From NCBI RefSeq assembly GCF_028745505.1, contig NZ_JAQZZL010000001.1, positions 496,001 to 560,000 on the forward strand: a DNA stretch of 64,000 nt, in the 5' to 3' direction. This document shows, piece after piece, positions 54,188 to 63,830 of the stretch (the stretch's first letter is position 1; each line of letters begins with the position of its first letter). The position numbers and the translations under genes were made by a program. Under the pieces are notes generated by a model. It searched no databases and was not told where the DNA came from. It was given only the letters and a program-made list of their open reading frames with translations. This stretch comes from Lentisphaera marina (GTDB taxonomy: Bacteria > Verrucomicrobiota > Lentisphaeria > Lentisphaerales > Lentisphaeraceae).

Positions 54188-54532
54188 TTACTTAGAGAAA
54201 CCTTTATCTTCAAGTTCATTAAGTAGCGCACTAAAAGGCTCACTCACTGAATCGATACGACTTTTTAGATCAGCTGATTTTTCTTTTGCCGCCATCTCAA
54301 TACCATAGAATAGTGGGGGAAGAACTTCACTTCCTAAAATAGCCGTTAGGCCCTTCAAGGAATGAGCTAAAATATGGCAGTTTTCTATATCGTTTTCACT
54401 CAAATGCTGCAGCTGATTTAAAGCATCTTTATAGTCATTATAAAAATCAACTAAAATACGTTTATATAAATCTTCGTTATCATTGGTGTACGATACACCT
54501 TGTTCCACATTTAATGTCTCTAACTCAATCAT
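54188..54532 (-). CDS. Orphan histidine phosphotransfer (Hpt) domain protein
   Basis: A 114-residue, all-helical protein with the phosphorylation motif AHSLKG (His57) followed by LTAILGSEVLPPLFYGIE, typical of Hpt domains. It would relay phosphate between a hybrid kinase and a response regulator, neither of which is nearby. It stands alone on the minus strand, convergent with sulfatase 2. Confidence 0.85.
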   Translation of the reverse strand: MIELETLNVEQGVSYTNDNEDLYKRILVDFYNDYKDALNQLQHLSENDIENCHILAHSLKGLTAILGSEVLPPLFYGIEMAAKEKSADLKSRIDSVSEPFSALLNELEDKGFSK

Positions 54533-54680
54533 ATCTCATCCCATGTTTTCTATCATGCTAGTAAATCTGTAATCTTAAAGAGTCTTTGTAAAGTATTTTT
54601 AGTAAACTTTTGAAAATTACCTCTAATAATTTGTCTTATAAATTTCTGCGTTTTAAATTTATTTTAGAAATGGAGTTTGG

Positions 54681-55388
54681 ATGAATAAGAAAATTAAAGA
54701 TTTAGCTGAGTTTGACCGCCCGCGCGAACGCATGCTCAAACTTGGAGAAGAGCACTTAAGTGAATCAGAGTTATTAGCGCTCATTATCGGGAGCGGTACT
54801 CGCGAACAATCGGCGCTTGACCTCGCTCGTGAGATCTTAGCTCACTTTGATAACTCCCTCTTTCGATTCAGTCGTGCCACCCTTGAGGACCTCGAGACTA
54901 TTCACGGCGTTGGACCAGCTAAGGCTACCAGTCTTCGGGCGGTCTTTGCCTTAGCACGCAAACTCATGGCGGAAGAAGCCATGGAGCAATTTTGTATTCA
55001 TCGACCTGAATCAGCCGCTCCCTACCTCATTCAATTGCTCTCAGGAAAGAGCCAAGAGGAATTTCATATTTTATTGCTCGATACAAAAAATCGACTTTTG
55101 CGTTCTTCGCAAATCTCTGTGGGCTTACTCGATCGTTCCCATGTTCACCCACGCGAAGTTTTTCGTGAGGCACTGAGGTATGGAACCGCTAAAATAATTT
55201 TGGCACATAACCATCCATCAGGCGATCCTAGCCCTTCACCCCAAGATATTGAGTGTACCAAGAACTTAATTGATGCGGGGGAAATTTTAGGGATCAAAGT
55301 TGTCGATCACCTCATCATCGGCCATAAACTTCCAGGAGATAGCCGTCAATTTGTCAGCTTAAGGCAATTGGGCTTAATAGATTTTTAA
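54681..55388 (+). CDS. radC: RadC-family JAMM/MPN protein
   Basis: A 235-residue RadC. The N-terminal helix-hairpin-helix (LETIHGVGPAKATSLRAVFAL) is followed by the JAB/MPN domain with the zinc motif ILAHNHPSGDPSPS and a terminal DHLIIG. Once called a DNA repair protein; the actual role is unclear. It has a TGGAG site before the ATG and stands alone. Confidence 0.93.
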   Translation: MNKKIKDLAEFDRPRERMLKLGEEHLSESELLALIIGSGTREQSALDLAREILAHFDNSLFRFSRATLEDLETIHGVGPAKATSLRAVFALARKLMAEEAMEQFCIHRPESAAPYLIQLLSGKSQEEFHILLLDTKNRLLRSSQISVGLLDRSHVHPREVFREALRYGTAKIILAHNHPSGDPSPSPQDIECTKNLIDAGEILGIKVVDHLIIGHKLPGDSRQFVSLRQLGLIDF

Positions 55389-55483
55389 AACAATAAGCCT
55401 CTTTCTCTAGCAATAAATAATTGATTCCTATTTCTCGGGACTTAAAGTTAGAAGTATTTATTCAAAAATAGGAGAGTTCACGG

Positions 55484-57160
55484 ATGTTCAAATCACTTTT
55501 TAGCTTTGCCTTAGCCGCAAGTAGCCTTACTTGCTTCGCTATAGAGAAAAAGCCAAAACTCATTTTACAAATCACTGTCGATCAATTGCGTGCCGACTTA
55601 CCTCTACGCTACATGGATAAGTTTCAAAAGGGTGGTTTTCGTTACTTATACGACGAAGGAACGGTATACACAGATGCACATCACCCCCATGCGAATACCG
55701 AAACAATTGTTGGCCATACGACTTTAGCTACTGGTGCCACGCCTTCTGTACATGGTATGATAGGCAATGTCTGGGTCGATCGCGCTACGGGAAAAACAAC
55801 TTATAATATTGAAGATCCCAACTATCACCTACTCAGTAAAAATGCTGATGTTGATAAAAAAAATGAAATTGACCCCACTCAAAAAGCCGCCAGTACTGAT
55901 GGTCGTTCGCCCTTGGGAATTCTTTCCACAACTTTTAGTGACGAACTCGCTGTGTTCACTAATGGTCAAGCTAAAATCTTTGGTGTTTCGGTCAAAGATC
56001 GCGGAGCCGTCTCAATGGCTGGTCACGCGGGAAAGGCCTATTGGTTCTCTAAAAAGGCGGGAAATTTTGTCACCTCAACGTACTACCAAGATAAGTACCC
56101 GAACTGGGTTGAGAATTGGAATGCTTCGGGATTACTCGATAAATATAAAGGGCAATCTTGGACTTTAAGTAAGGATAAAAGTGAGTATTCACTCGCTCAA
56201 ATGGATGATGTCCCCTGGGAAACTGATTTAGCTGGCTTTGGCAAAAAATTTCCGCATCCTTGGAAGGATGGTAAGTACTTTACCACCCTGCTTACTCTTA
56301 GCCCCGCGGGTGATGAGATTACCTTAAACTTTGCTAAAGAACTCATGAAGCAAGAGAAAATTGGACAAGATGAGGTTACCGACTATTTATCCGTCAGCTT
56401 TTCTTCAACGGATTACGTGGGACACATCTTTGGTCCTTCCAGCTTAGAAATGGAAGATAACCTCTATCAACTCGATGGCTTTATTGCCAATTTACTTGAG
56501 TATGTTGACGCTACCGTAGGTCTCAAAAATACTCTTATTGTTTTCTCTGCCGATCACGGTGCCCCAGAAGTTCCTGGCTACCTACAGAGCCTCAAGATTC
56601 CCGCCAAGTTCATTCATCCCTGTGAATGGCCCAATGATCAAGCCATTAAAAGCCTAGAGGAAAAATTTGCCATTCAAACGAAACTCATTGAGAAGTACGA
56701 ACATCCCTATGTCTATTTTTCTAAAGAAGTTATCGAGCGAAGTGCTGATGAACGCTTAGCTATAGAGAATGCAGCGGTTGACTACTTGAGAAATATCGAC
56801 GGGGTCCACCTCGCTGTATCAAGCCGAGCCCTTGAAAAAAATGCCCTACCTGACACCGCGGTTAATAAGGCCGTACTCAATAATTTTCATCCTGAGCGCT
56901 CAGGAGATGTTTACATCGTTTTTGATTCCAATTGCTTCATCAATGACTTCGATGGTTTGGAAGTCGCCTGTACCCATGGTTCGCCTTGGGCCTATGATAC
57001 ACATGTCCCTCTCATTTTTGCTGGGGCAGACATAGAGGATCAACATGTGGCGCGCAAAGTCAGTACTTGTGATTTGGCCATGACTTTGTCCAATATCATA
57101 GGTTGCCGCCCCCCATCAGGTTCCGTTGCCAATGTTTTAGAAGAAGTCTTAGAAGATTAA
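55484..57160 (+). CDS. Secreted alkaline phosphatase-superfamily phosphodiesterase/phosphatase
   Basis: A 558-residue exported protein with the signal MFKSLFSFALAASSLTCFA. The metal Asp is in LQITVDQLRADL and the Thr nucleophile in ANTETIVGHTTLATGA. Other metal ligands lie in FSSTDYVGHIFGP and FSADHGAPEVPGY, with a late His in CTHGSPWAYD. This matches the PafA/nucleotide pyrophosphatase branch of phosphate-releasing enzymes. With PhoD at 20.3 kb it suggests scavenging of organic phosphate. A GGAG site precedes the ATG. Confidence 0.86.
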   Translation: MFKSLFSFALAASSLTCFAIEKKPKLILQITVDQLRADLPLRYMDKFQKGGFRYLYDEGTVYTDAHHPHANTETIVGHTTLATGATPSVHGMIGNVWVDRATGKTTYNIEDPNYHLLSKNADVDKKNEIDPTQKAASTDGRSPLGILSTTFSDELAVFTNGQAKIFGVSVKDRGAVSMAGHAGKAYWFSKKAGNFVTSTYYQDKYPNWVENWNASGLLDKYKGQSWTLSKDKSEYSLAQMDDVPWETDLAGFGKKFPHPWKDGKYFTTLLTLSPAGDEITLNFAKELMKQEKIGQDEVTDYLSVSFSSTDYVGHIFGPSSLEMEDNLYQLDGFIANLLEYVDATVGLKNTLIVFSADHGAPEVPGYLQSLKIPAKFIHPCEWPNDQAIKSLEEKFAIQTKLIEKYEHPYVYFSKEVIERSADERLAIENAAVDYLRNIDGVHLAVSSRALEKNALPDTAVNKAVLNNFHPERSGDVYIVFDSNCFINDFDGLEVACTHGSPWAYDTHVPLIFAGADIEDQHVARKVSTCDLAMTLSNIIGCRPPSGSVANVLEEVLED

Positions 57161-57235
57161 GTTCTTATTACTTGTAGGGCTAAAGTTTATTTTTTTTACA
57201 TTGCATATAAACTTAGTTAAAAATTAAGGTTCACT

Positions 57236-57649
57236 ATGTACGATAAAATTAAAGATTCACTAGCTCGACTTGGGCTTCCCTTCTCTGAAAATGAGTTCCT
57301 CTCTGTAGCGGGACAAGCTGAGTCTGGTCATGTCATTCAAATACAATTCACTCCCCCTGCGGAGTTCGCAGAGCATCAAATCCTAGAAATTTGGGGTCTT
57401 GCCGATATCATTAGTGCTGAAGAAGCCTTAGAAGCTGAGCATTACGAAGAACTGCTCAAAGAAAACTTTACTTGGCCCCTTGGCTCATGGATGCTAAGAC
57501 CTTTCCCCGAAGGCTTAGGTCTGTGCTTCAGCATCAAACTCATTTCAAAGGATTTTACTTTTGAAGATGAACAGATTGAAATGGCGATGCAAGGAATTCT
57601 CCACGTCGTTTCAAGCATGCAAGAAGACATGGGAATTTCAGCAGAATGA
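57236..57649 (+). CDS. Conserved-looking acidic protein of unknown function
   Basis: A 137-residue soluble acidic protein (MYDKIKDSLARLGLPFSENE at the start). Its pattern recalls YbjN or CesT-like chaperone folds, but I do not recognise it. It overlaps the next gene by 4 bp and starts a coupled trio that ends in gltS. Confidence 0.55.
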   Translation: MYDKIKDSLARLGLPFSENEFLSVAGQAESGHVIQIQFTPPAEFAEHQILEIWGLADIISAEEALEAEHYEELLKENFTWPLGSWMLRPFPEGLGLCFSIKLISKDFTFEDEQIEMAMQGILHVVSSMQEDMGISAE

Positions 57650-58131
57650 AAAAAACTCTTCCCGCCATCGCCCTAATTGCGATACTCGCAATTGCGTGGT
57701 TTTTACTTAAACCCAAGGGCGACCCTCACCAAGAAATTAAAGATCAATTTGAGCTCATTGCTCGGCAAGCAGAAGATACTCCTGAATTAAAAGGCATTCC
57801 CCTTTTCAGTCACATTCGTTCATTTAAGCAATACCTCACAGAAGATTTCTCTCTAAGTGTTCCCGAGCATAAAATGAACATGCCCAATCGTGAAGATTTT
57901 ATCAATAAGGCCACGAGTATTGCCCCAATGGTGCCAAACTTCACAAGTTCGCTCTCTAATTACAAGATCACGGTCAATGATGATCAAGCCGAAGTCGAAG
58001 TCGTCTGCCAAGTCAAAGGGCATAATAAAAATTATAGCTTTAATGAAAGCCGTACCCTAAAAGTTTCTTTAGTCAAACCTTCTAGTACCTGGAAAATTCA
58101 ATCCGTTAAAGTTCTGCCTCCTAGTAAATGA
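57646..58131 (+). CDS. Membrane-anchored protein of unknown function
   Basis: A 161-residue protein with an N-terminal signal anchor (LPAIALIAILAIAWFLL) and a periplasmic domain with an NTF2-like or Tim44-like pattern (ITVNDDQAEVEVVCQVKGH). It overlaps the genes on each side by 4 bp. The function is not known; the coupling to a glutamate transporter may be only operon packing. Confidence 0.55.
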   Translation: MKKTLPAIALIAILAIAWFLLKPKGDPHQEIKDQFELIARQAEDTPELKGIPLFSHIRSFKQYLTEDFSLSVPEHKMNMPNREDFINKATSIAPMVPNFTSSLSNYKITVNDDQAEVEVVCQVKGHNKNYSFNESRTLKVSLVKPSSTWKIQSVKVLPPSK

Positions 58132-59345
58132 TGCCTCAAGTAATCACAATATCAGGAACTCAACTCATCGTTCTTGCCATTGCGGTCCTCTACCTAGGTG
58201 AAGTCATTAACAAAAAATGGCACTTTCTAGAAAAAAATAGTATCCCTACCCCTGTTACTGGGGGACTAGTTTTTAGTCTATTGACTGCCGTCATACATTA
58301 TCTTGGTGACTATCAGTTTAATTTTGTACTCGAATTACGCGATACGCTCCTACTTATTTTCTTCAGCACTATTGGCCTCAATGCAAAAGTAAAAAGTCTG
58401 ATATCAGGAGGAAAGGGCCTCATACTCATGATTGTGGCCTGCTCCGCATTCTTAGTCGTTCAAGATCTACTCGGACTACTCATGGCCTACATCGCAGGAG
58501 CTCATCCAGGTTTTGGACTTCTAGGTGGAAGTATTTCCTTTGCTGGAGGTCACGGTACAGCTATTGCCTGGGGGGAAGAAGCCACTAAAGCCGGGCTTGA
58601 GGGTGCCGCGGAATTCGGCCTAGCTTGTGCTACTTTTGGTTTGGTTGTGGGAGGTTTAATTGGTAGCCCCATCGCTAGTCGTTTAATAAAAAAGTACCAG
58701 CTAAAACCCAAAGATGAAAGTCTAAATAAAACTAATGATTTTTCAGTCTCCACAAAGAACTCCTCTCCCCTTCATCAACTCTCAGTAAATGATGCAATTG
58801 GGACTATTTTCTCTTTAGGCTTATGTCTAGGCCTTGGAGATGCCGTCAACCGTTACCTTTTTACTCACGACATTAAATTACCCGGTTTTTTAACAGCCAT
58901 GATTGTAGGAATTATGCTCACCAATGGGGCAGATCATTTTAAAATTAAATTTAGTCAGCCTGCGATTGATTTAATCAGTGGCCTCTCCCTACAGCTTTTT
59001 CTCACCATGAGCCTCATGAGTATGGATCTCTTATCACTTATGGAATCCGCTAGTTTTCTTTTGTTTGTCGTTCTTGGTCAAGCCATGCTCATTACCATAT
59101 TTGCCGTACACATTGTTTTCCGTCTCATGGGTAAAGATTATGATGCCGCCGTCATTGCGGGTGGTTTTATGGGCTTAGGCTTGGGCGCAACCCCCGTCGC
59201 CATAGCGAATATGGATGCCATCACTAGGAAATTTGGCCCCTCACAAAAAGCCTTAATCATTATCCCCCTAACGGGTGCCTTTTTCATCGACATAATGAAT
59301 GCCCTCATCATCAAATTTTTTATTGCCTTACCTATATTTCAGTAG
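58128..59345 (+). CDS. gltS: Sodium/glutamate symporter GltS
   Basis: A 405-residue membrane protein with about ten helices. The two inverted halves carry GGSISFAGGHGTAIAWG and GFMGLGLGATPVAIANM, the conserved pore motifs of GltS. It takes up glutamate with Na+, which suits a marine cell. It overlaps the preceding unknown gene by 4 bp. Confidence 0.93.
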   Translation: MMPQVITISGTQLIVLAIAVLYLGEVINKKWHFLEKNSIPTPVTGGLVFSLLTAVIHYLGDYQFNFVLELRDTLLLIFFSTIGLNAKVKSLISGGKGLILMIVACSAFLVVQDLLGLLMAYIAGAHPGFGLLGGSISFAGGHGTAIAWGEEATKAGLEGAAEFGLACATFGLVVGGLIGSPIASRLIKKYQLKPKDESLNKTNDFSVSTKNSSPLHQLSVNDAIGTIFSLGLCLGLGDAVNRYLFTHDIKLPGFLTAMIVGIMLTNGADHFKIKFSQPAIDLISGLSLQLFLTMSLMSMDLLSLMESASFLLFVVLGQAMLITIFAVHIVFRLMGKDYDAAVIAGGFMGLGLGATPVAIANMDAITRKFGPSQKALIIIPLTGAFFIDIMNALIIKFFIALPIFQ

Positions 59346-59499
59346 TTTACCGCTTTATTAAGTACGAGCCCTTAGTTTAAACTATTAATCACTCAAACAT
59401 TTACCAGGCTTTGGGATAAAAAGTACAAAAATTACTTAAAAATACTGTTCACAAAGTATATTAATCAAAATTATTATTTTTGTTTCTAATGGAGTCACA

Positions 59500-62400
59500 A
59501 TGAACTTTAAATTCCCGAACTCATTTTGGGCTTTTTTAAGCTGCCTATTTTGTGTAAATCTTTCATTACTAGCTCAAAGCTCTAGTTTAAATGACATCAG
59601 TCAAGATTTGAAAAAATATGAAGAGCAAGTTTCTGCTCTCAAAGCGAAAAAAGATAGTTTAGACACCAACGACCAGCAGGACTTGCAAAATCTAGAGACT
59701 GTCCTTACTCTCATCAAAGATAGTTTGAGTTTAAATCAGCAGATTATTGATTTAGATGAAGAGGTCAAGCTCGCTCCAAAAGTACAAAAAGAGCTCGAAG
59801 AGAAACTGGCCAAATTTAAAGCTCTTCAAGTCGACAAAAAAACGCTCGATAAATTGCCTTTAGTTGAACTCGAAACCTCCTACAAGAATCACAAAGAATA
59901 TGGATTCAAACTTAAAAAAGAACTTGACCTTAGTAAGCAAAATTTACTCAATAGTCAAAAACTGCGCGATTCGATTCAGGATAAAATCTTAAAGAATGTT
60001 GAACGTTTAAGTCTGCTCAACAAAAAAAGCTCAGAGCCAGGAAAAGAAACGGAATCACGCAAACTCATTAACAAATATGAAATTATCAAATTAGATACCG
60101 AAAACCAACTTTTTCGTCTTCAGCAGAACTCCTTCTCTACCCTTAATAAACGTCGTAACGCTCAAAAATCACTCTTAGAAAGTCAGTATGCCAACTTCAT
60201 CGGAATAGATAAATTTTGGAGCTCCTACATCCTCAAGCGACGTTCGCAAGCAGTACGTAAACAAGAGAAAATTGCCATTTCTGAATCACAAAAAATGTTG
60301 AGTGAATCACCAGAAATAAAACTCGTTTTTGATAAAAATATTGAACTACTTAAAAAACTCAAAGAACTCAACCAGCTCCGCTCGACTGTTAACCAAGATC
60401 TCAAACTCAAGAATGAGAAGTTTGAGACTCTAAAAAACAATTTTACCGATACCAAAGACATGCTCTCTAGAAGAATACTCAACGAAGTTGTGGGAGTCGC
60501 CTTACGTCAAAAGTTTGCAAGATTAGACGATCTTAGTAAAGATGCGAATAGTGATGACGAAAGTTTAGTGATCATGTCTAACTTAGAACGCGACATGCTT
60601 GCTTGGAGAGAGGCTTTGAAAGAACTCAATAATATTCCTCAACTTGCCGATAAACTCCTAGAAAAATCCAAAAATTCGGACCTTAGACTTAAAGAAAAAT
60701 TATTAAGTGCTTACTCTGATCAACAAAATTACATCATTCAAATTCAGGATGCGAGTCAACTTTATTTTGATAAAATTCATGCCTTACACGCTTTAAATGA
60801 ACAAATAAATTTAGAAGTTGATACCTATAAAACTTATATCAAAGGTCATCTTTTTTGGATTCCTAGTTCACAAGAATTAAATTTAGCCAACTTGACTAAA
60901 CTGGGTGAAGACTTTCAATCCGTTTCGCAAGTACTCACATGGGAACATATAAAAAAGCGCTATGCGAGCTCTTGGAATTCCCAACAAAACATTCATAGAG
61001 TTTTCATCTTTGCTTTTCTATCGCTAATCATTTTTAGAATTTACTACCTGAGAATTATCGAAGCTAAAATTACCGTATCTAAAAATAAAGTGAAAAAGTT
61101 TTCATACACACTGAAATCGTTTTTAATTACCGTAGCTCTCAGCCTTGTCATTCCGTGCCTTTTTTATTACCTCTCTTTTGCTTTGACACCCCTAAGTCTG
61201 ACTAAAAATGAAGCAGCTGTAAATATTTCACATAGTTTTAAAGCCCTAGCTTTCTTTTATTTTTTCGCTATTTTCTTTGTTCATGCCCTTCGCCCCAAAG
61301 GCCTTGGTATTAGGACTTTTTCCTGGGATGCAAAACTTTGTGAAAAATACTATAAACTTATTCGTATCTGGCTTTATTCAGTCGCACCCTTTGTTTTTTT
61401 AGGTCAACTCTCCAATAAGGTCTATGATGAACATATCGATAATATTTCTAAATTAGGTATTATTGGTAACATTATGATTGTTCTCATTATGTTTATCTTT
61501 GTCTTTATAAAAAAGAACGACTACTTACCAAGTTCTTCAGATAATCCACGAGCCAATAAATTCATAAAGTTAGCTTATTTCTCTTCTATTATCTCGATGA
61601 TCTCCATTTTAACGCTCGCTTTTCAAGGATATTTTTACTCCGCCTTCGTCCTGAAAAATCTCATTGTTCAAATGGGGGTTCATTGTATCATCGTCTTTTT
61701 CTTAAGTTCTATAATCAATAGCTACTTATTAAGCAAGAGACAAAAGCTGGCTGAAGGTAAAGTTCGTAAAACCTTAGCCATTAAAGAAACAGAAAAGCTC
61801 CAACTTCAGCATGAAGTTCTCATTGAGCAAGAAGAAAAAATTCTCGAAAATGAAATGTGTGAAACTCGTCGTGGTTTCTCGAGCCTAGTAAAAATCTTAT
61901 TTATAGCTGGTACCTTTTACATATGGCAAGTGTTTTTTCCCGCCTTAAATATACTTGATCAATATCAGCTTTGGGATCATACAGTGATTGATAACGAGAC
62001 CTCAACCATTGTTCAAATAACCGTTAAAAATCTTCTAATTGTATTTATTTTAGTTATTGCCACTTTTTATTGCTCAAGTGCCTTGCCCAATATTCTTAAA
62101 GTTTTCATCCTCAATAAATTATCTTTCGATCAAGGTCAGAAATTCACCATCGTCACCATCCTTCAGTACCTAATTTTTACTGCGGGACTTTTTTATGCTT
62201 TTGAAAAATTAGGCCTTAATTGGTCGGAGTTACAATGGTTGGTTGCTGCTCTTAGTGTTGGCTTAGGTTTTGGCCTCCAAGAAATTGTCGCTAATTTTGT
62301 TTCGGGACTCATAGTCTTATTTGAACGTCCTTATCGTGTGGGAGATATCGTCACAGTAGGTCAAACCAGCGGAACTGTATCAAAGATTCAAATACGTGCG

Positions 62401-62826
62401 ACAACTATACGTGATTGGGATAGGCGCGAGCTAATTATCCCTAACAAGAGCTTCATTACAGGAGAGTTCATAAATTGGTCTTTATCCGACTCAATTAGTC
62501 GAGTGGTCATCGCCTTGTCCATTGCACTCGATTCGGATGTTCAACTTGTGCACAAAATCCTTAAAGATATTGGAGACCAACACGAAAATACTCTTGATGA
62601 TCCGGCTCCTCAAGTTTTCATGACGAATATGTCTGTTGACGGCTTCGATTTTGACTTAAGAGTCTTTGTTCCTGCGAGTAAATACCGACTCAGTACTAAA
62701 GATCAACTTCTGGCTAGCATCTATCAAAAATTCAATGAACATGGAATTAAGCTAGCTAAGCCCGGGTATTCCATTGAATTACAAGAGAACAATAACTCTT
62801 CTCTCCCTATAGAAAAGCCCAGCTAG
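59500..62826 (+). CDS. Giant MscS-family mechanosensitive channel (MscK/KefA-like)
   Basis: A 1108-residue protein. The signal MNFKFPNSFWAFLSCLFC is followed by about 480 residues of periplasmic coiled coil rich in Lys, Leu and Glu. About nine membrane segments follow from 510. The MscS core at about 880-1090 reads LGFGLQEIVANFVSGLIVLFERPYRVGDIVTVG, then TIRDWDRRELIIPNKSFITGE. It releases solutes upon osmotic downshock; the long periplasmic part may sense the cell wall or K+ as in MscK. The end is followed by a hairpin and the 62.9-kb repeat. Confidence 0.92.
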   Translation: MNFKFPNSFWAFLSCLFCVNLSLLAQSSSLNDISQDLKKYEEQVSALKAKKDSLDTNDQQDLQNLETVLTLIKDSLSLNQQIIDLDEEVKLAPKVQKELEEKLAKFKALQVDKKTLDKLPLVELETSYKNHKEYGFKLKKELDLSKQNLLNSQKLRDSIQDKILKNVERLSLLNKKSSEPGKETESRKLINKYEIIKLDTENQLFRLQQNSFSTLNKRRNAQKSLLESQYANFIGIDKFWSSYILKRRSQAVRKQEKIAISESQKMLSESPEIKLVFDKNIELLKKLKELNQLRSTVNQDLKLKNEKFETLKNNFTDTKDMLSRRILNEVVGVALRQKFARLDDLSKDANSDDESLVIMSNLERDMLAWREALKELNNIPQLADKLLEKSKNSDLRLKEKLLSAYSDQQNYIIQIQDASQLYFDKIHALHALNEQINLEVDTYKTYIKGHLFWIPSSQELNLANLTKLGEDFQSVSQVLTWEHIKKRYASSWNSQQNIHRVFIFAFLSLIIFRIYYLRIIEAKITVSKNKVKKFSYTLKSFLITVALSLVIPCLFYYLSFALTPLSLTKNEAAVNISHSFKALAFFYFFAIFFVHALRPKGLGIRTFSWDAKLCEKYYKLIRIWLYSVAPFVFLGQLSNKVYDEHIDNISKLGIIGNIMIVLIMFIFVFIKKNDYLPSSSDNPRANKFIKLAYFSSIISMISILTLAFQGYFYSAFVLKNLIVQMGVHCIIVFFLSSIINSYLLSKRQKLAEGKVRKTLAIKETEKLQLQHEVLIEQEEKILENEMCETRRGFSSLVKILFIAGTFYIWQVFFPALNILDQYQLWDHTVIDNETSTIVQITVKNLLIVFILVIATFYCSSALPNILKVFILNKLSFDQGQKFTIVTILQYLIFTAGLFYAFEKLGLNWSELQWLVAALSVGLGFGLQEIVANFVSGLIVLFERPYRVGDIVTVGQTSGTVSKIQIRATTIRDWDRRELIIPNKSFITGEFINWSLSDSISRVVIALSIALDSDVQLVHKILKDIGDQHENTLDDPAPQVFMTNMSVDGFDFDLRVFVPASKYRLSTKDQLLASIYQKFNEHGIKLAKPGYSIELQENNNSSLPIEKPS

Positions 62827-62834
62827 TTCATCCA

Positions 62835-62868
62835 TAAAAAAGCCCTTAAGTCAAAAACTTAGGGGCTT
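62835..62868 (-). terminator. Hairpin terminator, best on the minus strand
   Basis: AAGCCCTTAAGT and ACTTAGGGGCTT form a 12-bp stem (one G-T pair) with a CAAAA loop. On the minus strand the stem is followed by a run of T; on the plus strand the trailing tract is poor. It may end the minus-strand lipoprotein transcript, about 180 bp past its stop, as well as the channel gene. Confidence 0.7.
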
Positions 62869-62886
62869 AAACTAAGTAAAGTTTCA

Positions 62887-63037
62887 CGATTATCCACTCA
62901 AGCGTGACAGCTTATTTATACGCCGTTCCTTCAAAAGGGTAAAACTTCTCAAATATAACTTTTATGGTTAAAACAATAGCCTAAGTTATGCTCAGTGCCT
63001 TTAGCACAATCAAATCACATCGTTAAGTGGATAATCG
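62887..63037. repeat. 151-bp element with perfect 12-bp terminal inverted repeats
   Basis: CGATTATCCACT (62887-62898) and AGTGGATAATCG (63026-63037) are exact reverse complements, with partial extension inward. The interior has no gene. Parts of it (TTATTTATACGCCGTTCC; GTTATGCT; ACATCGTTAAGTGGATAAT) recur in order at 39.7-40.1 kb. No target-site duplication is evident. It resembles a MITE. Confidence 0.75.
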
Positions 63038-63050
63038 AATAAAGTTTTAA

Positions 63051-63686
63051 TTATTTATCTTCAGCGATGTCTTCTGTTTTTTCTGTATTTGGCTCATCCT
63101 CTACTTCACTCTCGGCACATTCAATTTCTTTGTCTTGATCACAGTTGTCCGAACAAGAATAACAGGCTTTATTTGCTTCTGCTTCAGCCACTGCAATGGC
63201 TTCAATGGTTTGTAAACTTTTCTCAAAAAGCTCTTTATAGTCTTCTGTTGTCGCACCAGTATTAAAAGCCATTTCATTGATACGGTAATTCAGTTCACGT
63301 GCCAAGCGTAAATAGCCAGGAGAAGGCTCATGACTCACTCCCTGAACATTATCACCTAAAGTTCTTAACACACTCGATAACTGTGCTGAAGGTTCTGCAA
63401 TAATCCAAAACTTACCACCGCGTTTGATAATATGAGGCCCATCATTTTTTTCGGGTAAACGTTGAACCTGACTCATTTCAATTTCATCATCTAAAACAAC
63501 TGGTTCAGAGTTGATCACTTCTTGAGTCTCTGCTTTTTCTTGAGCGTCATCACTGGCTTGTGATTCTTCTACAATTACAGGACTTGCCTCTTCTACATTT
63601 GTTTCTTCATCTCCGCCAAACATTCCACATGAAGCCATGAAAAAAACAGAACTACTTAAACAGATTTTTCTTATTACTTGTTGCAT
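63051..63686 (-). CDS. Lipoprotein of unknown function with acidic tracts and a Cys cluster
   Basis: A 211-residue protein with a lipoprotein signal (ICLSSSVFFMASCGMFGG; lipobox Cys at 20). An acidic, Glu/Val-rich linker of about 60 residues follows, then a compact segment (GPHIIKRGGKFWIIAEPSAQ). Near the C-terminus the cluster CYSCSDNC...C could bind metal or form disulfides, and the end is acidic again. I do not recognise it. Confidence 0.7.
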   Translation of the reverse strand: MQQVIRKICLSSSVFFMASCGMFGGDEETNVEEASPVIVEESQASDDAQEKAETQEVINSEPVVLDDEIEMSQVQRLPEKNDGPHIIKRGGKFWIIAEPSAQLSSVLRTLGDNVQGVSHEPSPGYLRLARELNYRINEMAFNTGATTEDYKELFEKSLQTIEAIAVAEAEANKACYSCSDNCDQDKEIECAESEVEDEPNTEKTEDIAEDK

Positions 63687-63784
63687 TTTTTACCTCTTAT
63701 TATTTAATCAGATTTAGAGTAATTAAATATAGTTTTTGAAAAATTTATTAGAAACTTAAATTTAATTTTAAGCTAAATAAGCAC

Positions 63785-63814
63785 AAAAAAGCCCTCTATA
63801 CAGAGAGCTTTTTT
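63785..63814. terminator. Bidirectional terminator left of the last gene fragment
   Basis: AAAAAAGCCCTCT and AGAGAGCTTTTTT pair around an ATAC loop with one mismatch. On the minus strand it lies 16 bp past the stop codon of the fragment at 63831-64000 and ends in a T run. Confidence 0.8.
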
Positions 63815-63830
63815 GAAAAACTTAAACGTT

